Assembly (NCBI RefSeq): GCF_000725345.1
Contig: NZ_CP008852.1
Location: forward strand, 4,518,001 to 4,582,000
Source of the DNA: Pelosinus sp. UFO1
Lineage (GTDB): Bacteria; Bacillota; Negativicutes; DSM-13327
Direction of reading: 5' to 3'
DNA length: 64,000 nucleotides
Position numbers and translations under genes: made by a program. The notes beneath the pieces were generated by a model. It made no database searches, was not told the DNA's origin, and saw only the letters and a program-made list of their open reading frames with translations. Numbering within the stretch: the first letter of the stretch is position 1; every line of letters begins with the position of its first letter. Positions 43,462 to 52,530 of this stretch are shown in pieces.

Positions 43462-44931
43462 TTAATCCACCACTTTAATCGTTTTTAGCGTATAATCTTC
43501 AGGACCAGATACGTGCATACCACCTTGTTGCAGCAATTGACAGTAATCAATAATTTCCTGAGTAATCCTTTCCCCTGGACAAAGCAAGGGGATCCCTGGA
43601 GGATAAAAGGTAATAATCTCAGCACAGACCATACCTACGGATTGAGTAAAATCCACCATGCAAGTGTTTCCGAATAAAGCATCGCGAGGCGATAACACTC
43701 CCTGAGGCGCTGTAGGATAAGGAGCTTTGATACATTTTTCTACTAATGAAAAGTCGTAAGGTTTGGCATGTTTTTCTGCCATATCTTTCAAAGCTGTCAC
43801 CAATGCATTTACTTCGTACTCCCCATCCCCTAAGGTAATTAAAAAAAGAATATTATATAGATCTGATAACTCAGCTTGTATTTTGTATTCATGGCGTAGT
43901 ATCCGTTCAGCCTCACCGCCAGTTAAGCCTAACCCTTTCACGGTAACTGTAATTTTCGTTGGATCTAAATCAAAAACACCTGGTTCTCCAAGCTTTTCTG
44001 AACCAAAACAATATAAACCAGGGATTTTATTAATTTCCGCCCTTGTCCAATTGGCTAAGTCAATTGCCTTTTCTATCAATTGAGGCCCTTCTAAAGCCAT
44101 CTGCATGCGTGCTACATCCAACGATGCCAACATAATATAATTGGGACTTGTCGATTGAGTTAGCTGCAGCATTGCCTTTAAATGCGGAACCCGTACACGT
44201 CCTTCTCGGCAATGAACTAAAGAACATTGAGTTAGGGCACCAATAATCTTGTGACTGCTCTGGGCACAAGCATCTGCCCCCGCATCTAAAGCTTGTATCG
44301 GTAACCGTCTGCTAAAACGAAGATGAGGACCGTGTGCCTCGTCTACCAACACTACCATATTATTTCGATGTACAAGGGCTACAATCCTTTCTAAATCCGT
44401 AGCTACACCATAGTAAGTAGGATTTATAACCAATACTCCTTTGGCATCAGGGTGCTCAAGCACCGCTGCTTCAACCATTTCCGGCGTAACACCCATAGCA
44501 AGTCCCAGCTCGTTGTCCACTTCCGGCTGAATAAATATGGGAATGGCGCCGCTTAATATAATTCCGCCAATGATGGAACGGTGAGCATTACGGGGTACGA
44601 TAATCTTCTCACCAGGCCCGGCAACGGCCATTATCATGGCATAAATACCACCGGTAGTACCATTGATAACAAAAAAGCTATGATCAGCACCATATAACTG
44701 CGCTGTTAAATCTTGCGCATCTTTTATACAACCATGAGGTTCATGGAAATCGTCCAATTCTTCCATTAAAGCCAAATCTAAAGCTAAAGCATTTTTGCCA
44801 ATTAGTTTTTCTAATGCAACGTGCATACCTTTGCCTTGTTTATGTCCTGGTGTATGAAAAGGAATGACTTCCTCTTTAACATAATGTTGCATCGCCGCTA
44901 GTAAGGGTGTATCCGTTTGCCTTAAACGCAA
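43462..44931 (-). CDS. Orn/Lys/Arg decarboxylase, fold type I (YaaO/SpeA-like)
   Basis: 489 aa PLP enzyme. N-terminal HTPGHKQGKG, PLP lysine in AQSSHKIIGALTQ, VDEAHGPHLRF, and a C-terminal domain with TFYPPGIPLLCPGERIT. B. subtilis SpeA of this family decarboxylates arginine to agmatine; YaaO itself is uncharacterised. So arginine, lysine or ornithine are possible. It heads the tmk operon. A second, unrelated (fold III) decarboxylase lies at 48280. Confidence 0.9.
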   Translation of the reverse strand: MRLRQTDTPLLAAMQHYVKEEVIPFHTPGHKQGKGMHVALEKLIGKNALALDLALMEELDDFHEPHGCIKDAQDLTAQLYGADHSFFVINGTTGGIYAMIMAVAGPGEKIIVPRNAHRSIIGGIILSGAIPIFIQPEVDNELGLAMGVTPEMVEAAVLEHPDAKGVLVINPTYYGVATDLERIVALVHRNNMVVLVDEAHGPHLRFSRRLPIQALDAGADACAQSSHKIIGALTQCSLVHCREGRVRVPHLKAMLQLTQSTSPNYIMLASLDVARMQMALEGPQLIEKAIDLANWTRAEINKIPGLYCFGSEKLGEPGVFDLDPTKITVTVKGLGLTGGEAERILRHEYKIQAELSDLYNILFLITLGDGEYEVNALVTALKDMAEKHAKPYDFSLVEKCIKAPYPTAPQGVLSPRDALFGNTCMVDFTQSVGMVCAEIITFYPPGIPLLCPGERITQEIIDYCQLLQQGGMHVSGPEDYTLKTIKVVD

Positions 44932-45013
44932 CTATCTCGCCTCCCTTAAATAGGTAATTTTCCACCTGCATATTATACCCATTTAACATGAAAAATGACA
45001 GGTAAGCTGATAT

Positions 45014-46813
45014 CTAATTTAGTTTACTCCTTTTATTCCTTAATTTATCCTCATACATATTTTTATCTGCTTCTTTAAATAGTTCTTGTATATCTAAGTT
45101 CTGTCCTGTCTGGACAGCCCAGCCAATCGAAATTCGCACAACCTGTCCTTCCAAAGTCCTATCTAGTTGGCCCTCTTTTAACTTACTCTCAATTCCTTGG
45201 CTCACTTTTTCTACGACTAGAGAATCTGCCTCCGGCAATAAAATTACGAATTCATCGCCGCCAATACGAGCCACCCTATCTCCTATACGGCAAGCTCGCC
45301 GTAAGGCAGTCGCTGCGGCAACAATCAAGGCGTCCCCGAAAGCATGTCCTAATGTATCGTTAACAATTTTTAGACCATCAACATCACAAACAATGATGCC
45401 TACCGACTTGTAATGTCTCGAAGAAATACGCTGCATTTCTTCTTCAAAATAGGTACGATTATAAAGACCTGTAAGAGAATCATGCATACTCATATAGCGT
45501 AATTTTTCTTCCACAAGCTTACGCTCAGCAATTTCCTCCTGGGCTTGTTTATAAAGCACTGCATTATCATAGGCAACGGAAGCTAAGCCAATAAAACGTT
45601 CTAACAAGAATTTTTGCTCCTGGGTACATTCCCAGCCTGGCTCGTTAATGTAAATAGAAATGACACCAACAACTCTTTTATCCGAAAACAGAGGCATTCC
45701 AATAATAACTCCACCGCATTCCATATTGTGACTTGATATAGAATTTGCCCTTTTCTGATAATCATTTATGATAATGGTCTCACCCGTGTTAAACACTTCA
45801 CCAAGAATACCCTCATCTTTATACCGAATTTCGCCTAGGTCATCTTCTTCCTTTCCAACCGCAAACTTAAGCTCGGCCTCCACATTACCAGGTTTTAAAA
45901 GATACAAACTGCCACTTGCATTATCAAACAATTTCACAGCCTGAGTCACGATCATAGCCAACACATCATCAAGATCTAAACGATTTAGCAATTGCAACGA
46001 TACTTCATTTAATGCTAATAAATATTGATTTTGTAAACTTAGTTGAGCATCCATTGCCTTGCGATCTGTAATATCAATGACAATTCCGATAATACTCTTG
46101 ATGTTCCGTTCTTCATCGTATACCGCGGATGCAGACAATCGAGCCCAAAAAATAGTTTTATCTTTTCTAATATAGCGCCGTTCAATATGATATTCCTGCT
46201 TCTTATTCTTAACCAACTTTTTTACTTGCTCTCTCATAACTGATTTATCATCAGGATGCGTTACCTGTTCTAAGGTAATATTATATAACTCTTCCATGGA
46301 ATATCCTAACATCTCTACAAGTTTTTGATTGGCATAAATACAGTGACCACGCTCATTCAGCATTCCAATTCCGACTACAGCATTGCTTAAAATACCTTGC
46401 AATTTCTCTTCACTTTTTCCTAATGCGATCTCCGCCTGCCTTGCGAGTAAAATCCTTTTTATACGATACTTTAAGACGTTCCAGTACACAGGTTTTGTTA
46501 AATACTCACCGGCGCCTGCTACAAAGGCCCGCTCCACAGCTTCTTCATTATCATATGCTGTAATTAATATAATGGGGGTTTTGCTTCTCTTTCTTTCCTG
46601 CTGCAAATATTCACATACAGCATAGCCATCCATCTCTGGCATAATTCCATCTAGGATGAGCAAATCAGGCCCAATTTTGTCAAACATTTCAAGAGCTTCT
46701 CTACCGTTCGCAGCTTCGTAAACCTTATAGCCCCAAGAGATAAGGTTGTTGCATAATATTTGACGTTCCAATTTACTATCGTCGGCAATTAGAATTTTAA
46801 ATTGATGATTCAT
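45014..46813 (-). CDS. Response regulator-PAS-GAF-diguanylate cyclase
   Basis: 599 aa. Receiver domain (about residues 5-125) with phospho-acceptor Asp in DLLILDGIMPEMDGY and Lys in LTKPVYW. PAS/PAC domain (about 135-255). GAF domain (about 275-415) with NECGG-like pocket (HNMECGGVIIGMPL). GGDEF domain (from about 435) with intact RIGGDEFVILL, and RxxD (RIGD) five residues before it, the product-inhibition site. It should make c-di-GMP under phosphorylation control. The first ATG at 46822 touches the AAGGG ribosome site, so I use the one at 46813. Confidence 0.92.
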   Translation of the reverse strand: MNHQFKILIADDSKLERQILCNNLISWGYKVYEAANGREALEMFDKIGPDLLILDGIMPEMDGYAVCEYLQQERKRSKTPIILITAYDNEEAVERAFVAGAGEYLTKPVYWNVLKYRIKRILLARQAEIALGKSEEKLQGILSNAVVGIGMLNERGHCIYANQKLVEMLGYSMEELYNITLEQVTHPDDKSVMREQVKKLVKNKKQEYHIERRYIRKDKTIFWARLSASAVYDEERNIKSIIGIVIDITDRKAMDAQLSLQNQYLLALNEVSLQLLNRLDLDDVLAMIVTQAVKLFDNASGSLYLLKPGNVEAELKFAVGKEEDDLGEIRYKDEGILGEVFNTGETIIINDYQKRANSISSHNMECGGVIIGMPLFSDKRVVGVISIYINEPGWECTQEQKFLLERFIGLASVAYDNAVLYKQAQEEIAERKLVEEKLRYMSMHDSLTGLYNRTYFEEEMQRISSRHYKSVGIIVCDVDGLKIVNDTLGHAFGDALIVAAATALRRACRIGDRVARIGGDEFVILLPEADSLVVEKVSQGIESKLKEGQLDRTLEGQVVRISIGWAVQTGQNLDIQELFKEADKNMYEDKLRNKRSKLN

Positions 46814-46981
46814 GCCATCCATCCCTTGTAATAAAATACTCTTCTAATTAACAAGATTTTACGGTCATTATGACATATTATAATTGTTATATTATAACAA
46901 ACATCCACATAAATCTACTATAATCCATTCGTAAAATGAATAAAAAATACAAACTAGAAACTACATTTTTTTAATTCAACG

Positions 46982-47026
46982 AAAAAAAGTAATAGGAATA
47001 TACTTTACGTATCCCCCTACTACTTT
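46982..47026 (-). terminator. Terminator overlapping the end of the histidine kinase gene
   Basis: AAAGTAGTAGG and CCTATTACTTT (one mismatch) surround about 20 bases; on the minus strand TTTTTTTC follows. The left arm includes the kinase stop codon. Confidence 0.6.
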
Positions 47027-48141
47027 AAATTTACCTTAATAATAATCTTTGTACCTACCGTTAATTCTGATTTAATTGTTAGTTCACCATTCAAAAGATT
47101 TACTCTTTCCTGCATACCTAGCAAACCAAAACTTTCACTACCAAAATTATCTACCATCTCAAAACCTTCGCCATTGTCTTCAATTGTAGCGAACAATAAA
47201 TTTGAACGAAATTCTATCACAAGGGAAATTATACTCGCTTTGGCATGTTTCTCAATATTTGTAACGGCTTCTTGAAAAATTCGAAAAAGACCGGTTTCCA
47301 CATAAGAATCCAACCTTCGCTCTGTACCCAACACTCTAACTTCAGAGATAATTCCACTCCGTTCTTTGACTGCATCCAAAAAACGTTTCATTGTCGGTAT
47401 CAAACCCAAATCATCAAGCGTCATCGGGCGTAAGTCGAAGATAATTTTTCTCGTTTCTTTTAAACACATACGCACTTGTTCCCGCAGATCCGTTATTTCT
47501 TTTTTGGCCCTGATTACATCAATATCAATCAGCCGTTCACAAACTTCCGCACGGAAAACAATATTTGCCATAGCTTGTGCTGGTCCATCATGAATTTCTC
47601 GAGATACTCTACGTCGTTCTTCTTCCTGGGCCTTAATTATCTTGGCCCCAAAGACTTGGCTTTGTTGTAAAGATTCAATCTTCATTACAACATTACCCAT
47701 CTCATCTCCCAAGTATCCGAGCACCGCTCCGACCTGGGTTGTTAATCCCTCTGCCTTCGCCACTGTATTTTTTAAAGAGCGTAATCTAACTTCCAGTTCA
47801 TCTCGTTGACGCCGCAGATTTTGTTCTTGCGCTCTGGCTACAGCCAGCTGAATTTGATAGTTTTTAGCATCATCATATACCGCTTTAATATCTTCTTCAG
47901 TAAATACGCTAAAATTACGACTTACCTCCATTAACTTAAGTCTAGAACGCCGTTCCTTTTTTTCTAAATCATCGACTGTAAATATAATGCTAACTGTTTC
48001 TTGCTTGATACGTTCTACGTCCTTTTTTATATTTTCAACTTCATTGCGAGCAGCTTCGTAAATATCATAGATCTGCGTTTTTCCATTCTCGACAGCGGCA
48101 ATTGTATTTTTAACAATTTTATCAAGAGTGTTCATGTCCAT
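47020..48141 (-). CDS. DegS-like sensor histidine kinase
   Basis: 373-aa cytoplasmic kinase with no membrane helix. A long coiled coil (about residues 1-165, DegS-type sensor) leads to HisKA_3 with the phospho-acceptor His in RRVSREIHDGPAQAMAN, then HATPase_c (EAVTNIEKHAKAS, IEDNGEGFEM, FGLLGMQERV). No degU-like response regulator follows; the next gene on this strand is the diguanylate cyclase with a receiver domain. A reverse 0A box (TTCGACA, 48185-48191) lies upstream. Confidence 0.92.
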   Translation of the reverse strand: MDMNTLDKIVKNTIAAVENGKTQIYDIYEAARNEVENIKKDVERIKQETVSIIFTVDDLEKKERRSRLKLMEVSRNFSVFTEEDIKAVYDDAKNYQIQLAVARAQEQNLRRQRDELEVRLRSLKNTVAKAEGLTTQVGAVLGYLGDEMGNVVMKIESLQQSQVFGAKIIKAQEEERRRVSREIHDGPAQAMANIVFRAEVCERLIDIDVIRAKKEITDLREQVRMCLKETRKIIFDLRPMTLDDLGLIPTMKRFLDAVKERSGIISEVRVLGTERRLDSYVETGLFRIFQEAVTNIEKHAKASIISLVIEFRSNLLFATIEDNGEGFEMVDNFGSESFGLLGMQERVNLLNGELTIKSELTVGTKIIIKVNLK

Positions 48142-48228
48142 CTTTTCAATACATCCACCTTATCGATTCATTCCTATTTCCAAATTCGACATTTTTTTTA
48201 GTTTAACCTTTTATTACTAATTCTGCAA

Positions 48229-48263
48229 TAAAAAAAATATAAAAGGGACGCCGAAGGCATCCC
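48229..48263 (-). terminator. Terminator behind the lysine/ornithine decarboxylase
   Basis: GGGATGCC-TTC-GGCGTCCC on the minus strand, followed by TTTTATATTTTTTTT. Confidence 0.88.
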
Positions 48264-48279
48264 CGATTTTCATTTTGAT

Positions 48280-49416
48280 TTACGCTTTATCCTGGATTTC
48301 TTCCCACACTAGAATAGGAGTTTTGGAAAAACCATTAAAAACGGTCGCTGATGCGGAGGTATATGCCCCACAATTGGGCACTAAAATCAAATCGTCAATG
48401 GCTAGCGGAGGCGTCATTTTGTCCTGGAACATAATGTCTAAAGAATCACAACTCGGTCCTGCAAAGGTAGCAGGTATATTCTCATCCTTTTTAAATGTCT
48501 CTAATTCAAAATCCCAATGATCAAAAATAACACCAGAAAATGTGCCATACAACCCATCATCTAAAAAGTACCACTGTTTACCATTACGTTTTTGTGTGCC
48601 AATAACACGAGTAATCAAATTAGCTACCGTACCACATATAAAACGCCCTGGCTCCGCCCATATTTCCGTATCAGGAAAATATTTCTCAAGTCCATCCCGT
48701 ATGGCTTGTAGCATGGCAATAATATCAGTAGTCTCATTAATTGCTGGAATTGGGAATCCACCGCCAATATCCAGAATTCGCAGTGCAAAACCAGCTTCCT
48801 TCGCTTTATCGAACAGGTCACGGAAAATTTCTAAAGCTTCCATATAAGCATCAGCACTAGAAGATTGACTGCCTACATGAAAACACAAACCAGCAACATC
48901 AAGCCCTTGCTGACGAGCTAATTCTAAAAGTGGCAATACATCTTCAGGATGGGCACCAAATTTTTTATTTAAATCTACCAAGGCATTGGGATTGTCCACT
49001 CTAACTCTAAGTAATACAGTACCGCCAGGTATCGCCTTGGCCATTTTGCTAATTTCGCTTTCACTATCAAAAGTAAATTTATATACACCGGTATCTTTGG
49101 CTACCTTAAGCCCATTGGCTGTTTTCACAGGATTGGCATATACCATACGTTCTGACGTTATGCCCATCTCTGTTAGAAATTGCATCTCGCCATCTGAGGC
49201 CACATCAAAATAGGAGCCTAGTTCAGCCAGTTTCCGGATAATTGCTTCATGAGGATTGGCTTTTACCGCATAATGTAACTTAACCCCCGGTAAATAATTC
49301 GCCAAAAAAGAATAATTACGTTCTACTTGCTCTGATGATACTACCAATAAAGGAGTATCGTATTGCTGTGCCAATTTTTCTACAGCTACTTTTGTTAATT
49401 TGAATGAACTATTCAT
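48280..49416 (-). CDS. Lysine/ornithine decarboxylase, fold type III
   Basis: 378 aa, alanine-racemase-fold PLP decarboxylase. PLP lysine K52 in HYAVKANP, FDVASDGEMQFL, FHVGSQSSS, LDIGGGFPIP, EPGRFICG, and the second active-site loop GPSCDSLDIMF with catalytic Cys. By eye it aligns along its length with Selenomonas ruminantium LDC, which accepts both lysine and ornithine and supplies the cadaverine bound to peptidoglycan in Negativicutes. That function is likely here too (inference). It is monocistronic with its own terminator. Confidence 0.9.
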   Translation of the reverse strand: MNSSFKLTKVAVEKLAQQYDTPLLVVSSEQVERNYSFLANYLPGVKLHYAVKANPHEAIIRKLAELGSYFDVASDGEMQFLTEMGITSERMVYANPVKTANGLKVAKDTGVYKFTFDSESEISKMAKAIPGGTVLLRVRVDNPNALVDLNKKFGAHPEDVLPLLELARQQGLDVAGLCFHVGSQSSSADAYMEALEIFRDLFDKAKEAGFALRILDIGGGFPIPAINETTDIIAMLQAIRDGLEKYFPDTEIWAEPGRFICGTVANLITRVIGTQKRNGKQWYFLDDGLYGTFSGVIFDHWDFELETFKKDENIPATFAGPSCDSLDIMFQDKMTPPLAIDDLILVPNCGAYTSASATVFNGFSKTPILVWEEIQDKA

Positions 49417-49733
49417 ATCCCTCTCCCATCCTGTTTGTTATTTTTTGCATTTTTTTGCTCCTATTTAGATAGCAAAAAAAGCACCGATTTGATTGTATCA
49501 TACACTAGCAAAAGTGCAATAAAAAATTTATTAAAAACAATAAAAAACTCCCACAAAACTGTGAAAGCTTCTTATTTACCAAACTTCACTCAATAGAAGG
49601 TATTTAGCCCGTAATTAAAGAAGTAGGGCTGAGCTAGCTTTTCTTTTATCTTGCGTCTTATTTGCTCAATCTATACCCTATGAAATAAGTATCTTGTGAT
49701 ATGATATATCTATACTATTTTTGAGGTGATACC
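49417..49733. other. AT-rich divergent intergenic region
   Basis: Between the decarboxylase and the fetA-like gene. A nine-base inverted repeat TTTTTTGCT/AGCAAAAAA (49451-49479) lies in the decarboxylase leader. A TATACT near 49708 could be the -10 box of fetAB, but no convincing -35 box is seen. Confidence 0.4.
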
Positions 49734-50426
49734 GTGAATATACTGCAATGTAATAATGTCCAACTCATTCTAAATAAGCAAGTCATCTTACATAATATCT
49801 CCTTTTCGGTACAAAAAGGAGAGCGGGTTGGTCTTATTGGGCCGTCAGGATCAGGCAAATCTTCTCTCTTTCGCCTTTTAAACTTACTTTTTAGTCCAAT
49901 ACAAGGTGAGGTATTATATAAAAACAAAAATATTCAAGACTATGCCCCTACAGAGCTACGACGCAGCATTAGCTATATTTTACAAAAACCATATTTATTT
50001 GGTACATCTGTACAAGAAAATTTATTTTATCCTTATCAATTACTTAATCAAGAACCTAACCTAGATGAGATATTCAACTATTTATCGAAAGCAAATTTGC
50101 CCAAAAATATCCTAGAAAAAAAGAACACCGCCCTATCAGGCGGTGAGCAGCAACGTATTGCGTTGATTCGTTCCTTATTAATGAAACCGGAAATTATATT
50201 ATTAGATGAAATAACAGCGGCCCTGGATGAGGAAAACACTCTGCTCATTGAAAAGCTACTCATTCATGAACAACAGGCTCACAATACAACCCTATTATTT
50301 ATTACCCACAATATTTCGCAAGCAAAGCGTTTAGCACAAAAGATTCTCTATCTTGAAGCAGGTACTATTCGTTTTTTTGGTGCCAGTATTGATTTTTTTT
50401 CACAAAAAGGAGAAGCTTATGAATAA
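49734..50426 (+). CDS. fetA: ABC transporter ATP-binding protein (FetA-like)
   Basis: 230-aa ATPase: Walker A GPSGSGKSS, Q-loop ILQKPYLFG, signature LSGGEQQRIALIRSLL, Walker B ILLDEITAALDE, switch His in FITHN. GTG start behind GAGGTG. The next gene is the FetB-type membrane subunit and overlaps its end by 8 bases. The E. coli pair FetAB exports iron and eases peroxide stress. Confidence 0.88.
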   Translation: MNILQCNNVQLILNKQVILHNISFSVQKGERVGLIGPSGSGKSSLFRLLNLLFSPIQGEVLYKNKNIQDYAPTELRRSISYILQKPYLFGTSVQENLFYPYQLLNQEPNLDEIFNYLSKANLPKNILEKKNTALSGGEQQRIALIRSLLMKPEIILLDEITAALDEENTLLIEKLLIHEQQAHNTTLLFITHNISQAKRLAQKILYLEAGTIRFFGASIDFFSQKGEAYE

Positions 50427-51168
50427 TCTATCTCTTATTCTAACCTTTAGCTTAGTACTTCTATCTCTCGCTTTATCTTATAAAGAGAAACTTGGGTTAG
50501 AAAAGGACATGCTCATTGGCAGTCTACGTGCAGTAGTACAACTAACTCTTATCGGTTTTGTTTTAAAATTTATTTTTGCCCTTGATAATTTATTCTTTAC
50601 AACTATTATTCTAGTGATCATGGTCTATAATGCTTCTACAGTTGCTGCGAAACGAGGCGCAGGTATTGAACAGGCCACGTTGATCTCCTTCGCCGCTATC
50701 TTTACTGGTCTGGTCATCACCCTGGGCGGATTAGTTAGTTTTAAGGCCATTCCCTACGAGCCTAGCCAAGTCATCCCCATTAGTGGCATGGTCGTAGGTA
50801 ATTCAATGGTAGCCACTAGCCTATTATTTAAAAGTCTCCTGACGAATTTTCAAACGAAACGAGAAGAGGTGGAAGTCAAACTCTGCCTAGGGGCTCCACC
50901 GAAAGAAGCTTCCCTCTCCCTGATAAGAGACAGTATTAGAACCGCTATGTTGCCCACCTTTGATTCTATGAAAACCTTAGGAATTGTCCAGCTCCCAGGG
51001 ATGATGACAGGTCTGATTTTAGCAGGAGTTGCTCCAGAAACAGCCATCAAATATCAAATTATGGTTGCCTTTATGCTTGCCGGTGCTGTAAGCATCTCTT
51101 CTTTTGTCGCCAGTTATTGGGCTTATCGCAGTTTTTTCAACAAACTTGCTCAACTGAAAGAAATCTAG
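50419..51168 (+). CDS. fetB: FetB/YbbM-family iron export permease
   Basis: 249 aa, UPF0014 family, about seven helices. GSLRAVVQLTLIGFVLKFIF near the start, VYNASTVAAKRG, and the family hallmark IRTAMLPTFDSMKTLGIVQLPGMMTGLILAG. The ATG at 50419 has AAAAGGAG just upstream and lies within the end of fetA; the longer frame from 50353 has no ribosome site. Together with mntP and the TerC protein this is the third predicted metal exporter in the window. Confidence 0.9.
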   Translation: MNNLSLILTFSLVLLSLALSYKEKLGLEKDMLIGSLRAVVQLTLIGFVLKFIFALDNLFFTTIILVIMVYNASTVAAKRGAGIEQATLISFAAIFTGLVITLGGLVSFKAIPYEPSQVIPISGMVVGNSMVATSLLFKSLLTNFQTKREEVEVKLCLGAPPKEASLSLIRDSIRTAMLPTFDSMKTLGIVQLPGMMTGLILAGVAPETAIKYQIMVAFMLAGAVSISSFVASYWAYRSFFNKLAQLKEI

Positions 51169-51184
51169 CTTCTTATACTAATTT

Positions 51185-51291
51185 TTTGAACCACAAAGAC
51201 ACAATGCCCCTATCGTGGCACACAAAGAAGAACACAACAAACCCTTCACTGATGAAAATTCTTTGTGTCCTTTGTGTCTTTGTGGTTCAAT
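51185..51291. repeat. Family C inverted repeat
   Basis: Arms TTTGAACCACAAAGACACAA and TTTGTGTCTTTGTGGTTCAA. The left half includes the small hairpin TGCCCC-TATC-GTGGCA, equivalent (reverse orientation) to TGCCGC-TATC-GCGGCA in the copy at 60003. It lies between fetB and the convergent FMN dehydrogenase gene and may end both transcripts. Confidence 0.85.
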
Positions 51292-51333
51292 TATCTTTGT
51301 CTATTATCTCTGGCGTTTGAAAAGAGCATTTCC

Positions 51334-52353
51334 CTATCTATGCCACAAAACTTCTGGCCCAATATCCTTGATGCTTTTACAGCCTGTCAAAATCATTGCG
51401 GCTTTTAACTCGCTGGTATATTTTTCAATAATAGTTTTAACGCCCTCTGTACCGCCGCCATAAGCACCAACAATCAGCGGACGACCAAGCAAGACTCCAT
51501 CTGCACCTAGTGCCAAGAGTTTTAATACATCGGCTCCAGAACGTACACCACCATCAGCCAAAATGGTTATCTTTCCTTTTACGGCTTTAGCAATTTGAGG
51601 TAACACATCTGCTGCACCAGGGGTATGATCTAACACTCGACCTCCATGATTAGATACTACAATCGCCTTAGCTCCCACTTCTACGCATTTGATCGCTTCT
51701 TCTGCCGTCATGATGCCTTTAACAATGAAAGGCAATTTAGTAGACTGTATTAATTCAGTAAGTTCCTTTTTGGTTTTCGGTCCAACAGGTTGTCCTTTTA
51801 AAGCCATCGTGATGAGTCCAGCTCCATCGAGGTCTACTCCTAAAGCGATCGCTCCAGCATTCTCAGCTAGTTTGAAAAGTTCTTTAATTTCTTTTAGATC
51901 AAGACGTGGCTTGATAATTGCAACTCCTTGTCCTGCTAGACGAATTGATTCCAGACCGTCTTCGTACAGGCTAGGATTTGCAGGATCACCTATCCATCCT
52001 ATACTTCCAGCCGAGTTACTACCTTCTACAATAGCAGAAACCATTTGCAGCTCATTTAATGCATCCCCGGCATTAATCACTGCTCCAGTAATTGGCGCAC
52101 CCATGATTGGGGTTTTAAACTGCTGATTAAACATCTTCACGCTGGTATCAGGCTCTAATGCACTATGTATCGTTCGCATATTCAATTTCACCCTGGCAAG
52201 AGCCTTTACGTTCTCTGCGAAAGCCTCTCCTGTCCCAGCCCCCCCCATGCCAGGGACTTCTCCTGCGCAAACTTTTCCATTACAAATAGGACATACTCGG
52301 CATTTTCCAGCCATTTTTCCCTTTGCGGTTTCTTTGATTGTTTTTATATCCAC
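51334..52353 (-). CDS. FMN-dependent alpha-hydroxy-acid dehydrogenase with N-terminal Cys cluster
   Basis: 339-aa TIM-barrel flavoenzyme of the lactate/glycolate oxidase family. The substrate- and FMN-binding VSNHGGRVLDHTPGAADVLP (catalytic His), ILADGGVRSGADVLKLLALGAD and LLGRPLI are conserved. The N-terminus CRVCPICNGKVC (C18, C21, C24, C29) is not part of the classical oxidases and suggests an Fe-S or zinc site. In an anaerobe it would work as a dehydrogenase; the substrate is unknown. Confidence 0.87.
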   Translation of the reverse strand: MDIKTIKETAKGKMAGKCRVCPICNGKVCAGEVPGMGGAGTGEAFAENVKALARVKLNMRTIHSALEPDTSVKMFNQQFKTPIMGAPITGAVINAGDALNELQMVSAIVEGSNSAGSIGWIGDPANPSLYEDGLESIRLAGQGVAIIKPRLDLKEIKELFKLAENAGAIALGVDLDGAGLITMALKGQPVGPKTKKELTELIQSTKLPFIVKGIMTAEEAIKCVEVGAKAIVVSNHGGRVLDHTPGAADVLPQIAKAVKGKITILADGGVRSGADVLKLLALGADGVLLGRPLIVGAYGGGTEGVKTIIEKYTSELKAAMILTGCKSIKDIGPEVLWHR

Positions 52354-52476
52354 AATATATCCCCCTATTAAGTAAAAATTTCACTTTTATTCCTAGTACT
52401 ATAGTACATCAAAGTATCCATAAAATTCAATTAGTAAACTTTCAAAAAACTTTATAGAAACCTTTTCTTTTTTAAA

Positions 52477-52523
52477 TAAAAAAACTTGATGCAAATGGGT
52501 TTTTAACCCACCTGCATCAAGTC
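52477..52523 (-). terminator. Terminator behind the MIP channel gene (family A-like hairpin)
   Basis: ACTTGATGCA..TGGGTT pairs with AACCCA..TGCATCAAGT; on the minus strand seven T follow. The layout is the same as the second hairpin of family A, with paired base changes. Confidence 0.88.
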
Positions 52524-52530
52524 TTATCTA

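Noticed and set aside
51117..51463. Open frames over the C repeat at 51.2 kb
   Set aside because: They translate the repeat and the antisense of the FMN dehydrogenase gene and have no ribosome site.
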